DNA of 64,000 nucleotides from JAGLYZ01 sp049642725 (GCA_049642725.1 JBARPC010000004.1:1-64000), one strand, 5' to 3'. Shown: positions 16,190 to 24,874, numbered from the stretch's first letter. Made by a program: numbers and translations. Notes: generated by a model from the sequence alone, not told the origin.

Positions 16190-17941
16190 TCACTCCACAT
16201 AATAGATAAAAATAGAATAGCCGATTTTGGCAATTGGTCGGTGATTATAAAGCCAGTAATAGTGGTTGGATGGTTGGTTAAAACCCTTAACAGGGATTGC
16301 TCTGCCACCCTGTAAAGAGTTCACTGAAACAGCTAAATAACTTTCTTTTAATTCATTAGGATCACGAGTGCCCCACCAAGGGGCATATTTTTCTTTTAGA
16401 TAGTATTCGGGATTGCCGCCACCAAAATAATCAAGGTAAATTTTGTCTATATTATTGTCATTAGTCCATTTTTCCAAACGTTTTAAATCCTGGCCCCAAT
16501 CAAGGTTTGAATCAGTAACATATAAATATCCATGCCTCGGTCCGCCGGCTAATTCATTAAAATAAGCAAGAAAATGAGGATAAACAGCCATTACTGAACT
16601 TGCCTGCCAGAAAATTAAAACAACTAATACGCCATATTTTATTTTTAAAAATGGTTCTTTTAAATATTTTGTTATTGCGATGCTTACTAAAATAAAAATA
16701 AAAGGGAAGGTTGGAAGCAAATGGCGCACTCCAATATTTAAATTAGACGTTAAGCTTGTTGCCCAATAAATAAAAATAAACAAAAGCATTGAAAATTCAG
16801 CAAAATGAGATTTGAGCCATTTTTTAGTTCTCTGGAATGGTCTTTTCCAGAACGGTTCTTTGATATGCCAGGCCAGGCCTAAGAGAGCGATAATAGTTAA
16901 AATATGAAGAGTTAAAGGTTCTTTAATTGAATAAACAACCGGAAAATAGGTTTTCCATCCAGCAGCTGAAATCTCTCCAAGAAAATAAGTTGTATTCCCA
17001 GTAGTGCTTCTATTAAGAACCATTAGTATGCCTAAAAAGTACTGGGCAAACGGCCTTGATACTGGATTGGAAATCATTGCTATATCTAAATCTGCCAATG
17101 GTTTAGGAACAGTTGTCGTAGAAAGGAGAAATTCAGTGTCTCTTATTTGTTTTTCAATCGGGTAATCTAAAATATGGTATTGATATACAGGCCAAACAAT
17201 ACAAACCATTCCAATTGTTAAGACAAGAAAAGATAAAGCAATATATTTAAGTAGTTTTTTTTCGTATAAGGCATAAATTAAAGTAATAATTCCAAAAAAA
17301 GGAAGTAATAAAATCAAAGAAAATTTTAAAAGCATTGCAACACCAAATGCCAAGCCAGCTAAAACTATATTCTTTTTTATTGGTTCTTTTAAAAATTTTA
17401 ACCAAAAATAAGTTGCTAAAACAACTCCAAAAGCAGCTCCAACATCAGTGGCCACTAATCTTCCATGGGCTAAGAAAGTAGGCGAGAAAGAAAAGAGAAA
17501 TATAGCCAAGAGAGCTGCTTTATTCCCAAACGATTCTTTTGTCCATAAAAAGATTAATAATCCTAAAAGAATTAAAAGTAAAATCATTGGCAAGCGCGAC
17601 CAAAGCAAGATTTTGTCAGGGTCATTTTCAGAATGATATAAGAATTGGTTTCCGAAATCAAATTGAAGCCACCAAACGGGATTTTCTTCCTGAACCCATG
17701 AACTGTGGTCTTTAGGAAAATTAAGATCTAAAAAAAGAAGCGGAAAAGCGGCCAAGTCCTTTATTAATGGCGGATGTTCAGCGTTTAAACGATAATCTTT
17801 TTGAGTTAAGTATGAATAACCAGAAGGAATATGAGAAACTTCGTCAAAAGTCAACGTATCATCTTTAATGCTTAAAAAAGCAGTAAAAAACATTACAAAC
17901 AACAATATACCGGCAATAATGTAAGTGAGACGGTTAGACAT
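16190..17941 (-). CDS. GT39-family membrane glycosyltransferase (PMT/ArnT-like)
   Basis: A 583-aa polytopic protein with about 11-13 membrane helices. The first periplasmic loop has TFDEVSHIPSGYSY, whose Asp-Glu pair marks the catalytic loop of the GT-C superfamily, and AEHPPL shortly after. The soluble C-terminal part contains DSNLDWGQDLKRLEKW and a conserved YDYFGGG-like patch. These enzymes move a sugar from a polyprenyl-phosphate donor onto protein or lipid outside the membrane; the acceptor here is unknown. It ends a three-gene minus-strand operon with a 40-aa membrane protein and a second GT39 enzyme. Confidence 0.85.
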   Translation of the reverse strand: MSNRLTYIIAGILLFVMFFTAFLSIKDDTLTFDEVSHIPSGYSYLTQKDYRLNAEHPPLIKDLAAFPLLFLDLNFPKDHSSWVQEENPVWWLQFDFGNQFLYHSENDPDKILLWSRLPMILLLILLGLLIFLWTKESFGNKAALLAIFLFSFSPTFLAHGRLVATDVGAAFGVVLATYFWLKFLKEPIKKNIVLAGLAFGVAMLLKFSLILLLPFFGIITLIYALYEKKLLKYIALSFLVLTIGMVCIVWPVYQYHILDYPIEKQIRDTEFLLSTTTVPKPLADLDIAMISNPVSRPFAQYFLGILMVLNRSTTGNTTYFLGEISAAGWKTYFPVVYSIKEPLTLHILTIIALLGLAWHIKEPFWKRPFQRTKKWLKSHFAEFSMLLFIFIYWATSLTSNLNIGVRHLLPTFPFIFILVSIAITKYLKEPFLKIKYGVLVVLIFWQASSVMAVYPHFLAYFNELAGGPRHGYLYVTDSNLDWGQDLKRLEKWTNDNNIDKIYLDYFGGGNPEYYLKEKYAPWWGTRDPNELKESYLAVSVNSLQGGRAIPVKGFNQPSNHYYWLYNHRPIAKIGYSIFIYYVE

Positions 17942-17943
17942 AT

Positions 17944-18066
17944 TTAAAATAAATTAGAGAGTAAATTTAAAATAAAACCAAAAGCTAATTCCCAGAATAT
18001 TGAGAAAACTATAACACAGATAACAGATATTAAAATAAGTAATAATAGTTTTTGTTTATTCGCCAT
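17944..18066 (-). CDS. 40-residue membrane protein between two GT39 genes
   Basis: A short frame starting MANKQKLLLLILISVICVIV is almost wholly one or two hydrophobic segments after a short charged N-terminus. Its ATG overlaps the end of the upstream GT39 gene by 11 bases, and its stop lies 3 bases before the next GT39 ATG, so all three are spaced as a translationally coupled operon. It may be a small partner of the glycosyltransferases. No family is recognised. Confidence 0.55.
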   Translation of the reverse strand: MANKQKLLLLILISVICVIVFSIFWELAFGFILNLLSNLF

Positions 18067-19627
18067 TTATTTTATAAACCCAAACCGTATCCTCGTTTAC
18101 TAATTCGCCCTTAGGAAAGGCAGTTTGAAGTTCTTGAATTGTTTTTTCATTATTATCCATTAGCACTATAACTGTCTGCTTTTTACCTGTTTTTATTGTC
18201 CGTAAATTATCTTGAAAAACCATGTCTGTATTTGTTTCTTTACTTTTTGTTCTCTGTATAAAAACAATAGTTTCAACAGGCAATGGAGGATTTGGGCCTG
18301 ATTCATTTATAATAACATATTTTCGTGTTTCTTCTGAAACAGAATTTAAATACATTCCAATTTCTACGCACTGTTTTGAAAAAGATTTTTCTACTTCTGG
18401 ATTTTTCCCCCAGAAAATAAAATATCTGTAATATTGGGTGAAGACAAAAGAAATTACTAATAAAATAGATGAAAATATTATTAAATAATAAAGCCAATCT
18501 TTCTTTTTATCTTTTAAAAAATTCTTAAATTTTCTATAAACAAATTCTCCTCCTATGCCGGCAAAGATAAAAGTGAAAGGAATAGCTCCAATACATCTTA
18601 GACAATGAGGAATGCCTTCATAGGTTAAGATGCCAGGGATGAGCATTATAAAAAAACCAGAAACCAGAAACCAGAAACCAGAAACTGATGACCATTTTTT
18701 ATATTTTAATGAAGCCAGGCATTTTTTGATGGAAATAAATAAACCGATTAAAAATAATATTCCCACTGGCCAGAATAAGACAGGGGAGCCGGAGATATTA
18801 TGCCGCCAATTATAATCGCCGGCAATATTAAACATTGCTAAATGGATAATTAAGCTCTTTCCTAATTCCTTAACAGGATCTGGTTGTGAGAAAATTGAAA
18901 TTCCAGAGGTTCTGCTTATAAAATTTTCAGGGTTTTCAAGGAAATAAAATCCAATAGGCGCAGCAATAATAAAAGTAAAAAGTAAAAATGAAAAAGTAAA
19001 AAGTAAAAATTGTTTTTGTAAATTTTGTTTCTTGTAAATTAACCACCACAAAATCAGAACCACAGGAATGATTAGAACGGCTAATCTAAAAGCAATATAA
19101 GTATGGAAGCCCAAACCAAAGATTATGCCAGCAATTATAAAATGGAAAATCTTCTTTGTTCTAAAGCCCTTAAATAAAAAGTAAAAAGAGAATGTTAATA
19201 CAAAAGGAACTAAAATTGCCCTAAAGCCAATGTGAGAGAAGTTAATATGCCATAAACTTGTTGCTAAAAAGAAAGAAGCAAAAAGAGCAACACTACGAGA
19301 ACTGTTCTCGTAGTGTTGAAAAAGTTCATGAGTCAAAAGATAAAGGCCGAGAATAGTGAAAATACCAAAAAGAGCAGAGACGATTTTAAATGACCAAATA
19401 CTTATGCCGAAAACAGAAAAAGACAAAGCAATTAGATTAATGAATAATCCCTCTCTGCCATTATTTTCCGGGTAAAATATTTTTCCAGGTTCAGAAATGG
19501 CTTGATTGGCATTTATCGCTTCATCAGGATAAATCCCAGGCGGAATACTTCCTAAATCCCACAACCTAAAAAAACTTGCAATCAATAATATTCCCAACAA
19601 AATAATAATATATTTTTTTATTGTCAT
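18056..19627 (-). CDS. GT39-family membrane glycosyltransferase
   Basis: A 523-aa polytopic protein with the GT-C signature in its first loop (GIYPDEAINANQ, Asp-Glu pair at about 35-36) and about 12 helices, probably using a polyprenyl-linked sugar. HYENSSRSV (105-113), just after a membrane helix, is encoded by the palindrome at 19290-19316 and is the same peptide seen in the hydrolase and the MurL-like protein. Two heptanucleotide tracts (18657-18684 and 18975-19009) are also in frame and encode repeated FWFLVSG-like and FLLFTFS-like stretches in membrane segments. First gene of the operon. Confidence 0.82.
   Translation of the reverse strand: MTIKKYIIILLGILLIASFFRLWDLGSIPPGIYPDEAINANQAISEPGKIFYPENNGREGLFINLIALSFSVFGISIWSFKIVSALFGIFTILGLYLLTHELFQHYENSSRSVALFASFFLATSLWHINFSHIGFRAILVPFVLTFSFYFLFKGFRTKKIFHFIIAGIIFGLGFHTYIAFRLAVLIIPVVLILWWLIYKKQNLQKQFLLFTFSFLLFTFIIAAPIGFYFLENPENFISRTSGISIFSQPDPVKELGKSLIIHLAMFNIAGDYNWRHNISGSPVLFWPVGILFLIGLFISIKKCLASLKYKKWSSVSGFWFLVSGFFIMLIPGILTYEGIPHCLRCIGAIPFTFIFAGIGGEFVYRKFKNFLKDKKKDWLYYLIIFSSILLVISFVFTQYYRYFIFWGKNPEVEKSFSKQCVEIGMYLNSVSEETRKYVIINESGPNPPLPVETIVFIQRTKSKETNTDMVFQDNLRTIKTGKKQTVIVLMDNNEKTIQELQTAFPKGELVNEDTVWVYKINGE
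18657..18684 (-). repeat. Heptanucleotide tandem repeat (CCAGAAA)4
   Basis: Four exact copies of CCAGAAA (plus-strand reading) in the GT39 gene. A 7-base unit would shift the frame on slippage. Confidence 0.8.
18975..19009 (-). repeat. Heptanucleotide tandem repeat (GTAAAAA)5, one variant unit
   Basis: Units GTAAAAA, GTAAAAA, TGAAAAA, GTAAAAA, GTAAAAA lie in tandem in the same GT39 gene. This is the third 7-base tract found within a coding frame in the window. Confidence 0.8.
19290..19316. repeat. In-frame palindrome, GAGAACTGTTCTC core (GT39 gene)
   Basis: A 27-base palindrome (29 with one more pair) with flanks CACTAC and GTAGTG around the core. On the minus coding strand it reads as HYENSSRSV. 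Confidence 0.8.
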
Positions 19628-19650
19628 ACAGATTATTATATTATATCAGA

Positions 19651-19678
19651 TTGACTGCGAATTTAAAATAAGTATAAT
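19651..19678 (+). promoter_or_regulatory. Promoter of the grpE-dnaK region
   Basis: TTGACT (19651-19656) and perfect TATAAT (19673-19678), 16 bases apart. Transcription would begin about 3 bases before the grpE ATG, so the mRNA would be nearly leaderless. No CIRCE (HrcA) site was seen. Confidence 0.7.
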
Positions 19679-19687
19679 AGAAAATGT

Positions 19688-20146
19688 ATGGTAGATAAAG
19701 AAGAATTAAAGAAATGTGAGAAACAGAAAGAGGAATATTTAGCCGGGTGGCAGAGAGCGCGGGCTGATTTTTTGAATTATAAAAAAGAAGAGATGGAAAG
19801 GATTGGCGGATTACTTTTTTATGCCCAAGAGGAAATGATTCTAAAAATTTTGCCAGTCTTAGATAATTTTAATTTAGTAGAGAAAAAACTGCCGCAGGAT
19901 TTAAAAGATAATCCTAATATAGAGGGTATTTTCCAAATCAAGAATCAAATTCAGGATTTCTTAAAAAATTATGGCATAGAAGAAATGAAGGTGCTTGGAG
20001 AGAAGTTTGACCCGAATTTTCATGAAGTAGTTGAAGAAGTTGAAATAAAAGATAAAGAAAAAGGCATTATCGTAGAAGAAATACAAAAGGGTTATTTAAT
20101 TCAAGGAAGAGTTTTACGAGCAACTCGTGTAAAGGTCGCAAAGTAA
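19688..20146 (+). CDS. grpE: Nucleotide exchange factor GrpE
   Basis: GrpE releases ADP from DnaK. This 152-aa version has a shortened N-terminal coiled coil (about 1-40, with EYLAGWQRARADFLNYKKE, the typical GrpE start of the long helix) and the C-terminal beta wing with GEKFDPNFHEVVEEVE and GYLIQGRVLRATRVKVAK. The promoter is immediately upstream. It starts a chaperone cluster: grpE, DUF3467, two tRNAs, dnaK, dnaJ. Confidence 0.93.
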   Translation: MVDKEELKKCEKQKEEYLAGWQRARADFLNYKKEEMERIGGLLFYAQEEMILKILPVLDNFNLVEKKLPQDLKDNPNIEGIFQIKNQIQDFLKNYGIEEMKVLGEKFDPNFHEVVEEVEIKDKEKGIIVEEIQKGYLIQGRVLRATRVKVAK

Positions 20147-20177
20147 GAATCATTCTAACATACTAACATTTAAACAT

Positions 20178-20474
20178 ATGGAACAAAAACAAATTCAAAT
20201 TAAAGCCAAAGATGAGGATATAAAAGGTGTTTATTCTAATCTAATGCAGGTTGTTCATACCAAAGAAGAATTTATTTTAGATTTCTTTTTAGCTTCACCG
20301 CCCCAAGGGATTTTATCTTCCAGAGTAATAATGAGCCCAGGACATATTAAAAGGATGCTCAAGGCGCTTCAAGAAAACTTAGCAAAATATGAAGATAAAT
20401 TTGGTAAAATAGAAGAGGCAAAATCACCGGATGTAAGAGAAGAAGGCGAAGGCAAGATTGGATTTAGAGTATAA
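20178..20474 (+). CDS. DUF3467-family small protein
   Basis: A 98-aa protein with the DUF3467 pattern: a beta-rich start (QIQIKAKDEDIKGVYSNLM), HTKEEFILDF, and MSPGHIKRMLKALQENLAKYE. The family is widespread in bacteria and archaea and its function is not established. It lies 31 bases after grpE, following a small repeat (CTAACATACTAACA) that also occurs at 24098-24111. It is followed within 6 bases by tRNA-Ile. Confidence 0.75.
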   Translation: MEQKQIQIKAKDEDIKGVYSNLMQVVHTKEEFILDFFLASPPQGILSSRVIMSPGHIKRMLKALQENLAKYEDKFGKIEEAKSPDVREEGEGKIGFRV

Positions 20475-20479
20475 GAACC

Positions 20480-20551
20480 GGGCGTGTGGCTCAGTGGTAG
20501 AGCGCATTCCTGATAAGAATGAGGTCGAAGGTCCGATTCCTTCCACGCCCA
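20480..20551 (+). tRNA. tRNA-Ile (GAT)
   Basis: Full cloverleaf: acceptor GGGCGTG/CACGCCC, D-arm GCTC-AGTGGTAGA, anticodon arm CATTC-CTGATAA-GAATG with anticodon GAT, and T-arm GAAGG-TCCGATT-CCTTC. CCA is not encoded. The Ile-Ala tRNA pair usually lies in the 16S-23S spacer; here it stands alone. Confidence 0.93.
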
Positions 20552-20556
20552 CAGAA

Positions 20557-20629
20557 GGGCCCGTAGCTTAGTTGGTAGAGTGCCGCGTTTGCAACGCGGA
20601 GGTCAGCGGTTCAAGTCCGCTCGGGTCCA
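20557..20629 (+). tRNA. tRNA-Ala (TGC)
   Basis: Acceptor GGGCCCG/CGGGTCC (one G-U), anticodon arm CCGCG-TTTGCAA-CGCGG with anticodon TGC, and T-arm GCGG-TTCAAGT-CCGC. CCA is not encoded. It lies 5 bases after tRNA-Ile and is probably co-transcribed. Confidence 0.93.
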
Positions 20630-20718
20630 ATATATTTTAAAAAATTTTTAACTTAATAATTTCTAATTTCTAATTAATTTAATCAGTGATTAGAAGTTAG
20701 TCATTAATTATTTTTATT

Positions 20719-22596
20719 ATGGCAAAAATATTAGGTATTGATTTAGGAACAACATTTTCAGCAATGGCAGTGATTGAAGCAGGCGAGCCCAAGATTATTG
20801 AAAACAAAGAAGGGGCGAGAACAACTCCTTCTATTGTGGCATTGGCAAAAAATAATGAGCGGTTGGTGGGAATTTTGGCTAGACGCCAGCAGGTTACTAA
20901 TCCTCAAAATACTATTTTTTCCACAAAAAGATTAATTGGAAGAAAATTTTCTGACAAAGAGGTTCAAAAAGACAAAAAACTTATGCCTTATGAAATTAGG
21001 GAGGCAAGCGACGGAGGGGTAGAAATAAAAATGGGGGATAAATGGTATAAGCCATTGGAAATTTCAGCAATGATTTTACAGAAGCTAAAAGCAGATGCCG
21101 AAGAAAAGTTAGGAGAAAAAATAGAAGAAGCAATAATTACCTGTCCTGCATATTTTGACGATTCCCAAAGAAAGGCGACAAAAGTGGCTGGCGAGGTAGC
21201 TGGATTTAAAGTTAAAAGAGTTATTAATGAACCAACAGCTGCTGCTTTAGCTTATGGACTAACAAAGAAAGGCGAGAAAAAAATAGTTGTTTATGATTTT
21301 GGCGGCGGCACTTTTGATATTTCAATTTTAGACATAAGTGAAGATACAGTTGAAGTAAAAGGGACTGGAGGCGATACTCATTTGGGCGGAGATGATTTTG
21401 ACCAAAAAATTATTGATTGGTTGGTTGATAAATTTAAAAAAGAACAGGGCATTGATTTATCAAAAGACCAGTTAGCCCTTCAGCGTTTAAAAGAAGGAGC
21501 AGAAAAGGCAAAGATAGAATTATCTACCACAATGGAAACAGAAATTAATCTTCCTTTTATTACTTCTGATTCTGCTGGGCCAAAGCATCTGCTTTATAAA
21601 TTAAATAGGGCAAAATTTGAAAATTTAGTTAAAGAATATATTGACAAATCCATTGAGCTGACTAAGCAAACCTTGAAAGAAGTTGATTTGGAAGCAAAAG
21701 ATATAGACGAGGTTATTTTAGTCGGCGGGCAGACAAGAACTCCAAAAATTCAGGAAGAAATCAAAAACCTTCTTGGCAAGGAACCGAATAAAGAGATCAA
21801 TCCCGATGAAGTAGTTGCTGCTGGCGCTGCAGTTCAGGCAGGTATTCTGCAGGGCGAAGTAAAAGATGTTTTGCTTTTAGATGTTACTCCTTTATCTTTA
21901 GGAATTGAAACGCTCGGCAATGTAAATACTGTTTTAATCTCTAAAAATACAACTGTTCCAACCTCTAAAACACAGGTTTTTTCCACTGCTGCTGAGAACC
22001 AGCCATCAGTAGAAATTCATGTTTTACAGGGAGAAAGGCCAATGGCTGCTGATAATAAAAGCCTGGGTAGATTTATTTTAGATGGACTTCCTCCAGCGCC
22101 AAGAGGAATTCCTCAAATTGAAGTTAGCTTTGATATTGATGCTAATGGCATTTTAAATGTTTCAGCAAAAGATAAAGCCACTGGTAAAAGCCAGTCAATC
22201 AAAATAGAGGGTTCCTGCGGCGTTTCTAAAGAAGAAGTGGAAAAAATGAGAAAAGAAGCAGAAATGCATTCCCAGGAAGATGCAAAGAAAAAAGAATTGA
22301 TTGAAGCCAGAAATATTGCTGATAATTTAGTTTACACCACAGAAAAGACATTGAGAGAGGCAGGTGATAAAGTGTCAGCAGATATAAAAAAAGAGATTCA
22401 AGAAAAAGTAGATGGATTGAAAAAAGTAAAGGATAGTGATAATATAGATGAAATTAAGGTGAAAACATCTGATTTATCGCAGACGATTCAGAAAATCGGA
22501 GCCCAGATGTATGGCCAGCAGCCGGGTCAAGAACCGCCAAAAGAAGAAGGCAAGGATGAAAAGAAACCAGAAGAGGGAGAATATAAGGAGAAATGA
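20719..22596 (+). CDS. dnaK: Chaperone DnaK (Hsp70)
   Basis: A 625-aa Hsp70: ATPase domain with GIDLGTTFSAMAV, the VYDFGGGTFDISILD phosphate loop and VGGQTRTPKIQ; linker DVLLLDVTPLSLGIET; substrate-binding domain with NTTVPTSKTQVFSTA; and a helical lid ending in a charged tail. The upstream spacer (20630-20718) and the downstream spacer (22597-22721) hold AT-rich TAATTTC-like heptads and inverted copies (ATTAGAAATTA) that could form hairpins. dnaJ follows. It works with the grpE and dnaJ products of the same cluster. Confidence 0.97.
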   Translation: MAKILGIDLGTTFSAMAVIEAGEPKIIENKEGARTTPSIVALAKNNERLVGILARRQQVTNPQNTIFSTKRLIGRKFSDKEVQKDKKLMPYEIREASDGGVEIKMGDKWYKPLEISAMILQKLKADAEEKLGEKIEEAIITCPAYFDDSQRKATKVAGEVAGFKVKRVINEPTAAALAYGLTKKGEKKIVVYDFGGGTFDISILDISEDTVEVKGTGGDTHLGGDDFDQKIIDWLVDKFKKEQGIDLSKDQLALQRLKEGAEKAKIELSTTMETEINLPFITSDSAGPKHLLYKLNRAKFENLVKEYIDKSIELTKQTLKEVDLEAKDIDEVILVGGQTRTPKIQEEIKNLLGKEPNKEINPDEVVAAGAAVQAGILQGEVKDVLLLDVTPLSLGIETLGNVNTVLISKNTTVPTSKTQVFSTAAENQPSVEIHVLQGERPMAADNKSLGRFILDGLPPAPRGIPQIEVSFDIDANGILNVSAKDKATGKSQSIKIEGSCGVSKEEVEKMRKEAEMHSQEDAKKKELIEARNIADNLVYTTEKTLREAGDKVSADIKKEIQEKVDGLKKVKDSDNIDEIKVKTSDLSQTIQKIGAQMYGQQPGQEPPKEEGKDEKKPEEGEYKEK

Positions 22597-22721
22597 CCAA
22601 TTACTAATTTCTAATATCTAATTAATGTCTAATTTTTAAATGTCTAATTCTTAAAATTTTAGTCATTTAGTCATTGGGATTTGGTTAGAAATTAGTCATT
22701 AGAAATTAGAAATTTTAAGTT

Positions 22722-23813
22722 ATGACAGATTATTATCAAATTCTTGGCATTTCTCGGGATGCCAATCAAGAAGAAATAAAAAAGGCATATAGAAAGCTGG
22801 CGCATAAACACCATCCAGACAAGGGAGGAAGCGAGGCAAAGTTTAAAGAGATAAACCAGGCCTATCAGATTCTTTCTAATAAAGACAAGCGAGCCCAGTA
22901 TGACCGTTTTGGCAGAACATTTGACAACGCTAGTCAAGGTTTTGACCCAGATTTTGATTTTGCTTCTGGTTTTGGTTCTGGAGCAGGCGCAGGTTTTGAA
23001 TTTGGAGATTTTGGCAATATAGGCGAGATATTTGAAGAATTCTTTGGAGCAGGTTCTGCAAGCAGGAGAAGACGAGATATAAAAATGGGGAAAGATATTG
23101 AAATTGATATTGAAATTCCATTAGAAGCAGTTTTAAAAAACCAAGAGAAAAAAATTACACTTTATAAAATGGTTGTTTGTTCCCGCTGTAACGGGATTGG
23201 AGCTGAACCGGGAACCTCTGTAAAAGAATGTTTTACCTGCCGAGGCACAGGCCAAGTTCAGCAGATAAAAAGAACGATTTTTGGTTCTGTGACCCGTTAT
23301 GTTATCTGTCCTGAATGCGGAGGGGAAGGAACAAAGCCGGAAAAACCTTGCAATGTTTGCAAAGGCGAAGGAAGAATCAAAAAAGAGGAAGAAATTATTC
23401 TTTATATTCCTGCTGGCGTTGATACTAATCAAGTGATAAAAATTGAAGGAAAAGGTGATGCTGGTAAAAAAGGAGGAGAAGCTGGTGATTTATATGTCAG
23501 AATTCTTGTAAAAAAACATCCTCTTTTTATAAGAAGAGGGGACGATTTATATATTTCAGTTCCTATTACTTTTTCCCAAGCAGTTTTAGGAGATGAAGTA
23601 GAAGTGCCGGCTCTGGATGACAAAAAGATTTTATTAAAAGTGCTGAGCGGCACTGAATCTGGAAAGGTTTTACGAATTTCTGGGAAAGGCATTACTCGTT
23701 TTTCCGGCTTTGGCAGGGGAAATATGTATGTTGAGTTAGAGATAGAAACGCCAAAACGATTAACAAGAACACAAAAAGAATTATTAAAGAAACTAAAGGA
23801 AGAAGGAATATAA
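22722..23813 (+). CDS. dnaJ: Co-chaperone DnaJ (Hsp40)
   Basis: A 363-aa type I DnaJ: J-domain with the HPD motif in HKHHPDKGG, a Gly-Phe region (about 70-105), four zinc-binding CxxCxGxG repeats (CSRCNGIG, CFTCRGTG, CPECGGEG, CNVCKGEG), and the two C-terminal beta domains. It stimulates DnaK ATPase and delivers clients. The gene ends 4 bases before tRNA-Lys. Confidence 0.97.
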   Translation: MTDYYQILGISRDANQEEIKKAYRKLAHKHHPDKGGSEAKFKEINQAYQILSNKDKRAQYDRFGRTFDNASQGFDPDFDFASGFGSGAGAGFEFGDFGNIGEIFEEFFGAGSASRRRRDIKMGKDIEIDIEIPLEAVLKNQEKKITLYKMVVCSRCNGIGAEPGTSVKECFTCRGTGQVQQIKRTIFGSVTRYVICPECGGEGTKPEKPCNVCKGEGRIKKEEEIILYIPAGVDTNQVIKIEGKGDAGKKGGEAGDLYVRILVKKHPLFIRRGDDLYISVPITFSQAVLGDEVEVPALDDKKILLKVLSGTESGKVLRISGKGITRFSGFGRGNMYVELEIETPKRLTRTQKELLKKLKEEGI

Positions 23814-23817
23814 GCGC

Positions 23818-23890
23818 GCCCTCGTAACTCAATTGGTAGAGTAGGATCCTTTTAAGATCAAAGTTGCAGGTTCGAGTCCTGCCGAGGGCA
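23818..23890 (+). tRNA. tRNA-Lys (TTT)
   Basis: Acceptor GCCCTCG/CGAGGGC, D-arm ACTC-AATTGGTAGA, anticodon loop CTTTTAA with anticodon TTT, and T-arm GCAGG-TTCGAGT-CCTGC. One mismatch closes the anticodon stem (G27-A43). A substrate for LysS and MnmA of this window. Confidence 0.9.
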
Positions 23891-24177
23891 CAAAAAATTA
23901 AAAGTCAAGGCCAAACAAAAAACCCCGATTGCTCGAAGTTTTTCGGAGTTCTAATGTAGCTACAGACACTCGACTTATCATCTAATAAGAGTATAGCAAA
24001 AAGAAAAGTTTTGTCAAAAATTATGCCACCCCCTTCACGAGATTTATTATAGCATAAAGTAGGAATATTAAACCAGAAGCGTTAAATACCGAGTGTCTAA
24101 CATACTAACAAATTCGTATAAGAAGAATTTCTGCATAACCCGCGACCCATTAGCTAAAATAATATAAAATATTTTTT
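23891..24177. other. 287-base spacer with an inverted repeat, no gene found
   Basis: No coding frame or tRNA was recognised. It contains AGACACTCG (near 23967) and its reverse complement CGAGTGTCT (near 24091), about 120 bases apart, so the middle could form a long-range stem. CTAACATACTAACA near its end repeats a word from upstream of the DUF3467 gene. The last 40 bases are AT-rich and may hold the promoter of the next gene. Confidence 0.4.
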
Positions 24178-24642
24178 ATGAAAGAAAAACTTAAACCAAA
24201 AGAATTTTTTACCAAAGACAGAGATAATTTAGAAATGTTACGGCAATCTTTAGAGTCAAAAGAAATTGATGAAGATATAATCCCAACTCTTGAAAAATTT
24301 TTTTCACTGCCGATTACTCCCCGCGAAAGCTGTTATGGACACGTGGAAAAATTAAAAGAACCTTATTTTAGCTATATTGAGGATGATGCACAAAGTGAAC
24401 AAGATGAAAATTTTCAAAAACTATTCAAAGAAAAAATTGCGGAATTAACCACCAGAATTAATCAGAAAATCGGCAGTGAAGCCGTTAATATAGTTTTGGA
24501 AGAAATTGATCGCGGCGGAGGGCCAAAAGATTATACATTGCGATTTAAAATAATTGATAAAAAAAATTTTCAAAAATTTGGTAAAAATTTTTTTGATATT
24601 ATTTGGGAAGAATTCTCTAGGTATCTTGATGAAATTAGATAA
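24178..24642 (+). CDS. Hypothetical protein with SCYGH motif
   Basis: A 154-aa soluble protein, acidic and helical. The most distinctive patch is TPRESCYGHVEK followed by PYFSYIEDD, which recalls proteins with a conserved Cys-x-Gly-His motif seen in other CPR genomes, as I remember them; no function is known to me. The C-terminal half (VNIVLEEIDRGGGPKDYTLRFKI) looks like a mixed alpha-beta domain. Its end overlaps the following membrane-protein gene by 14 bases. Confidence 0.6.
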   Translation: MKEKLKPKEFFTKDRDNLEMLRQSLESKEIDEDIIPTLEKFFSLPITPRESCYGHVEKLKEPYFSYIEDDAQSEQDENFQKLFKEKIAELTTRINQKIGSEAVNIVLEEIDRGGGPKDYTLRFKIIDKKNFQKFGKNFFDIIWEEFSRYLDEIR

Positions 24643-24871
24643 AAAATATTTACCGCCAAACTTTAGAATTATGTTATTTGCTTTAATTTTTATACTTTTA
24701 GGAGCCATATTCCTGGCAAAAAACTTGGGAATTATTACTGCTCATACTTGGGGTATAATTTGGCCTTCAATTTTGATTTTAATTGGGTTTTGGCTGCTTT
24801 TAATGAGATATGAGTGGAAGATTAGAAAAAATAAATTTGTAGAAAAAGTTTGGAGAATAATAGAAAAATAA
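24629..24871 (+). CDS. Small two-helix membrane protein (DUF5668-like)
   Basis: An 80-aa protein with two membrane helices (about 12-30 and 38-58) separated by a short turn with GIITAHTWGIIWPSILI, the pattern of the short N-terminal domain of LiaF/DUF5668-type proteins. A basic tail follows (RYEWKIRKNKFVEK). The internal ATG at 24629 is preferred because the longer upstream extension reads through the preceding gene. It is followed 3 bases later by the GT4 gene. The role is unknown. Confidence 0.55.
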   Translation: MKLDKKYLPPNFRIMLFALIFILLGAIFLAKNLGIITAHTWGIIWPSILILIGFWLLLMRYEWKIRKNKFVEKVWRIIEK

Positions 24872-24874
24872 TAT

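Noticed and set aside
14541..19009. CRISPR array
   Set aside because: The tandem tracts have 7-base units without spacers and lie in coding frames; no cas genes are present.
19621..19688. CIRCE/HrcA control of the chaperone cluster
   Set aside because: No TTAGCACTC-N9-GAGTGCTAA was found upstream of grpE, dnaK or dnaJ.
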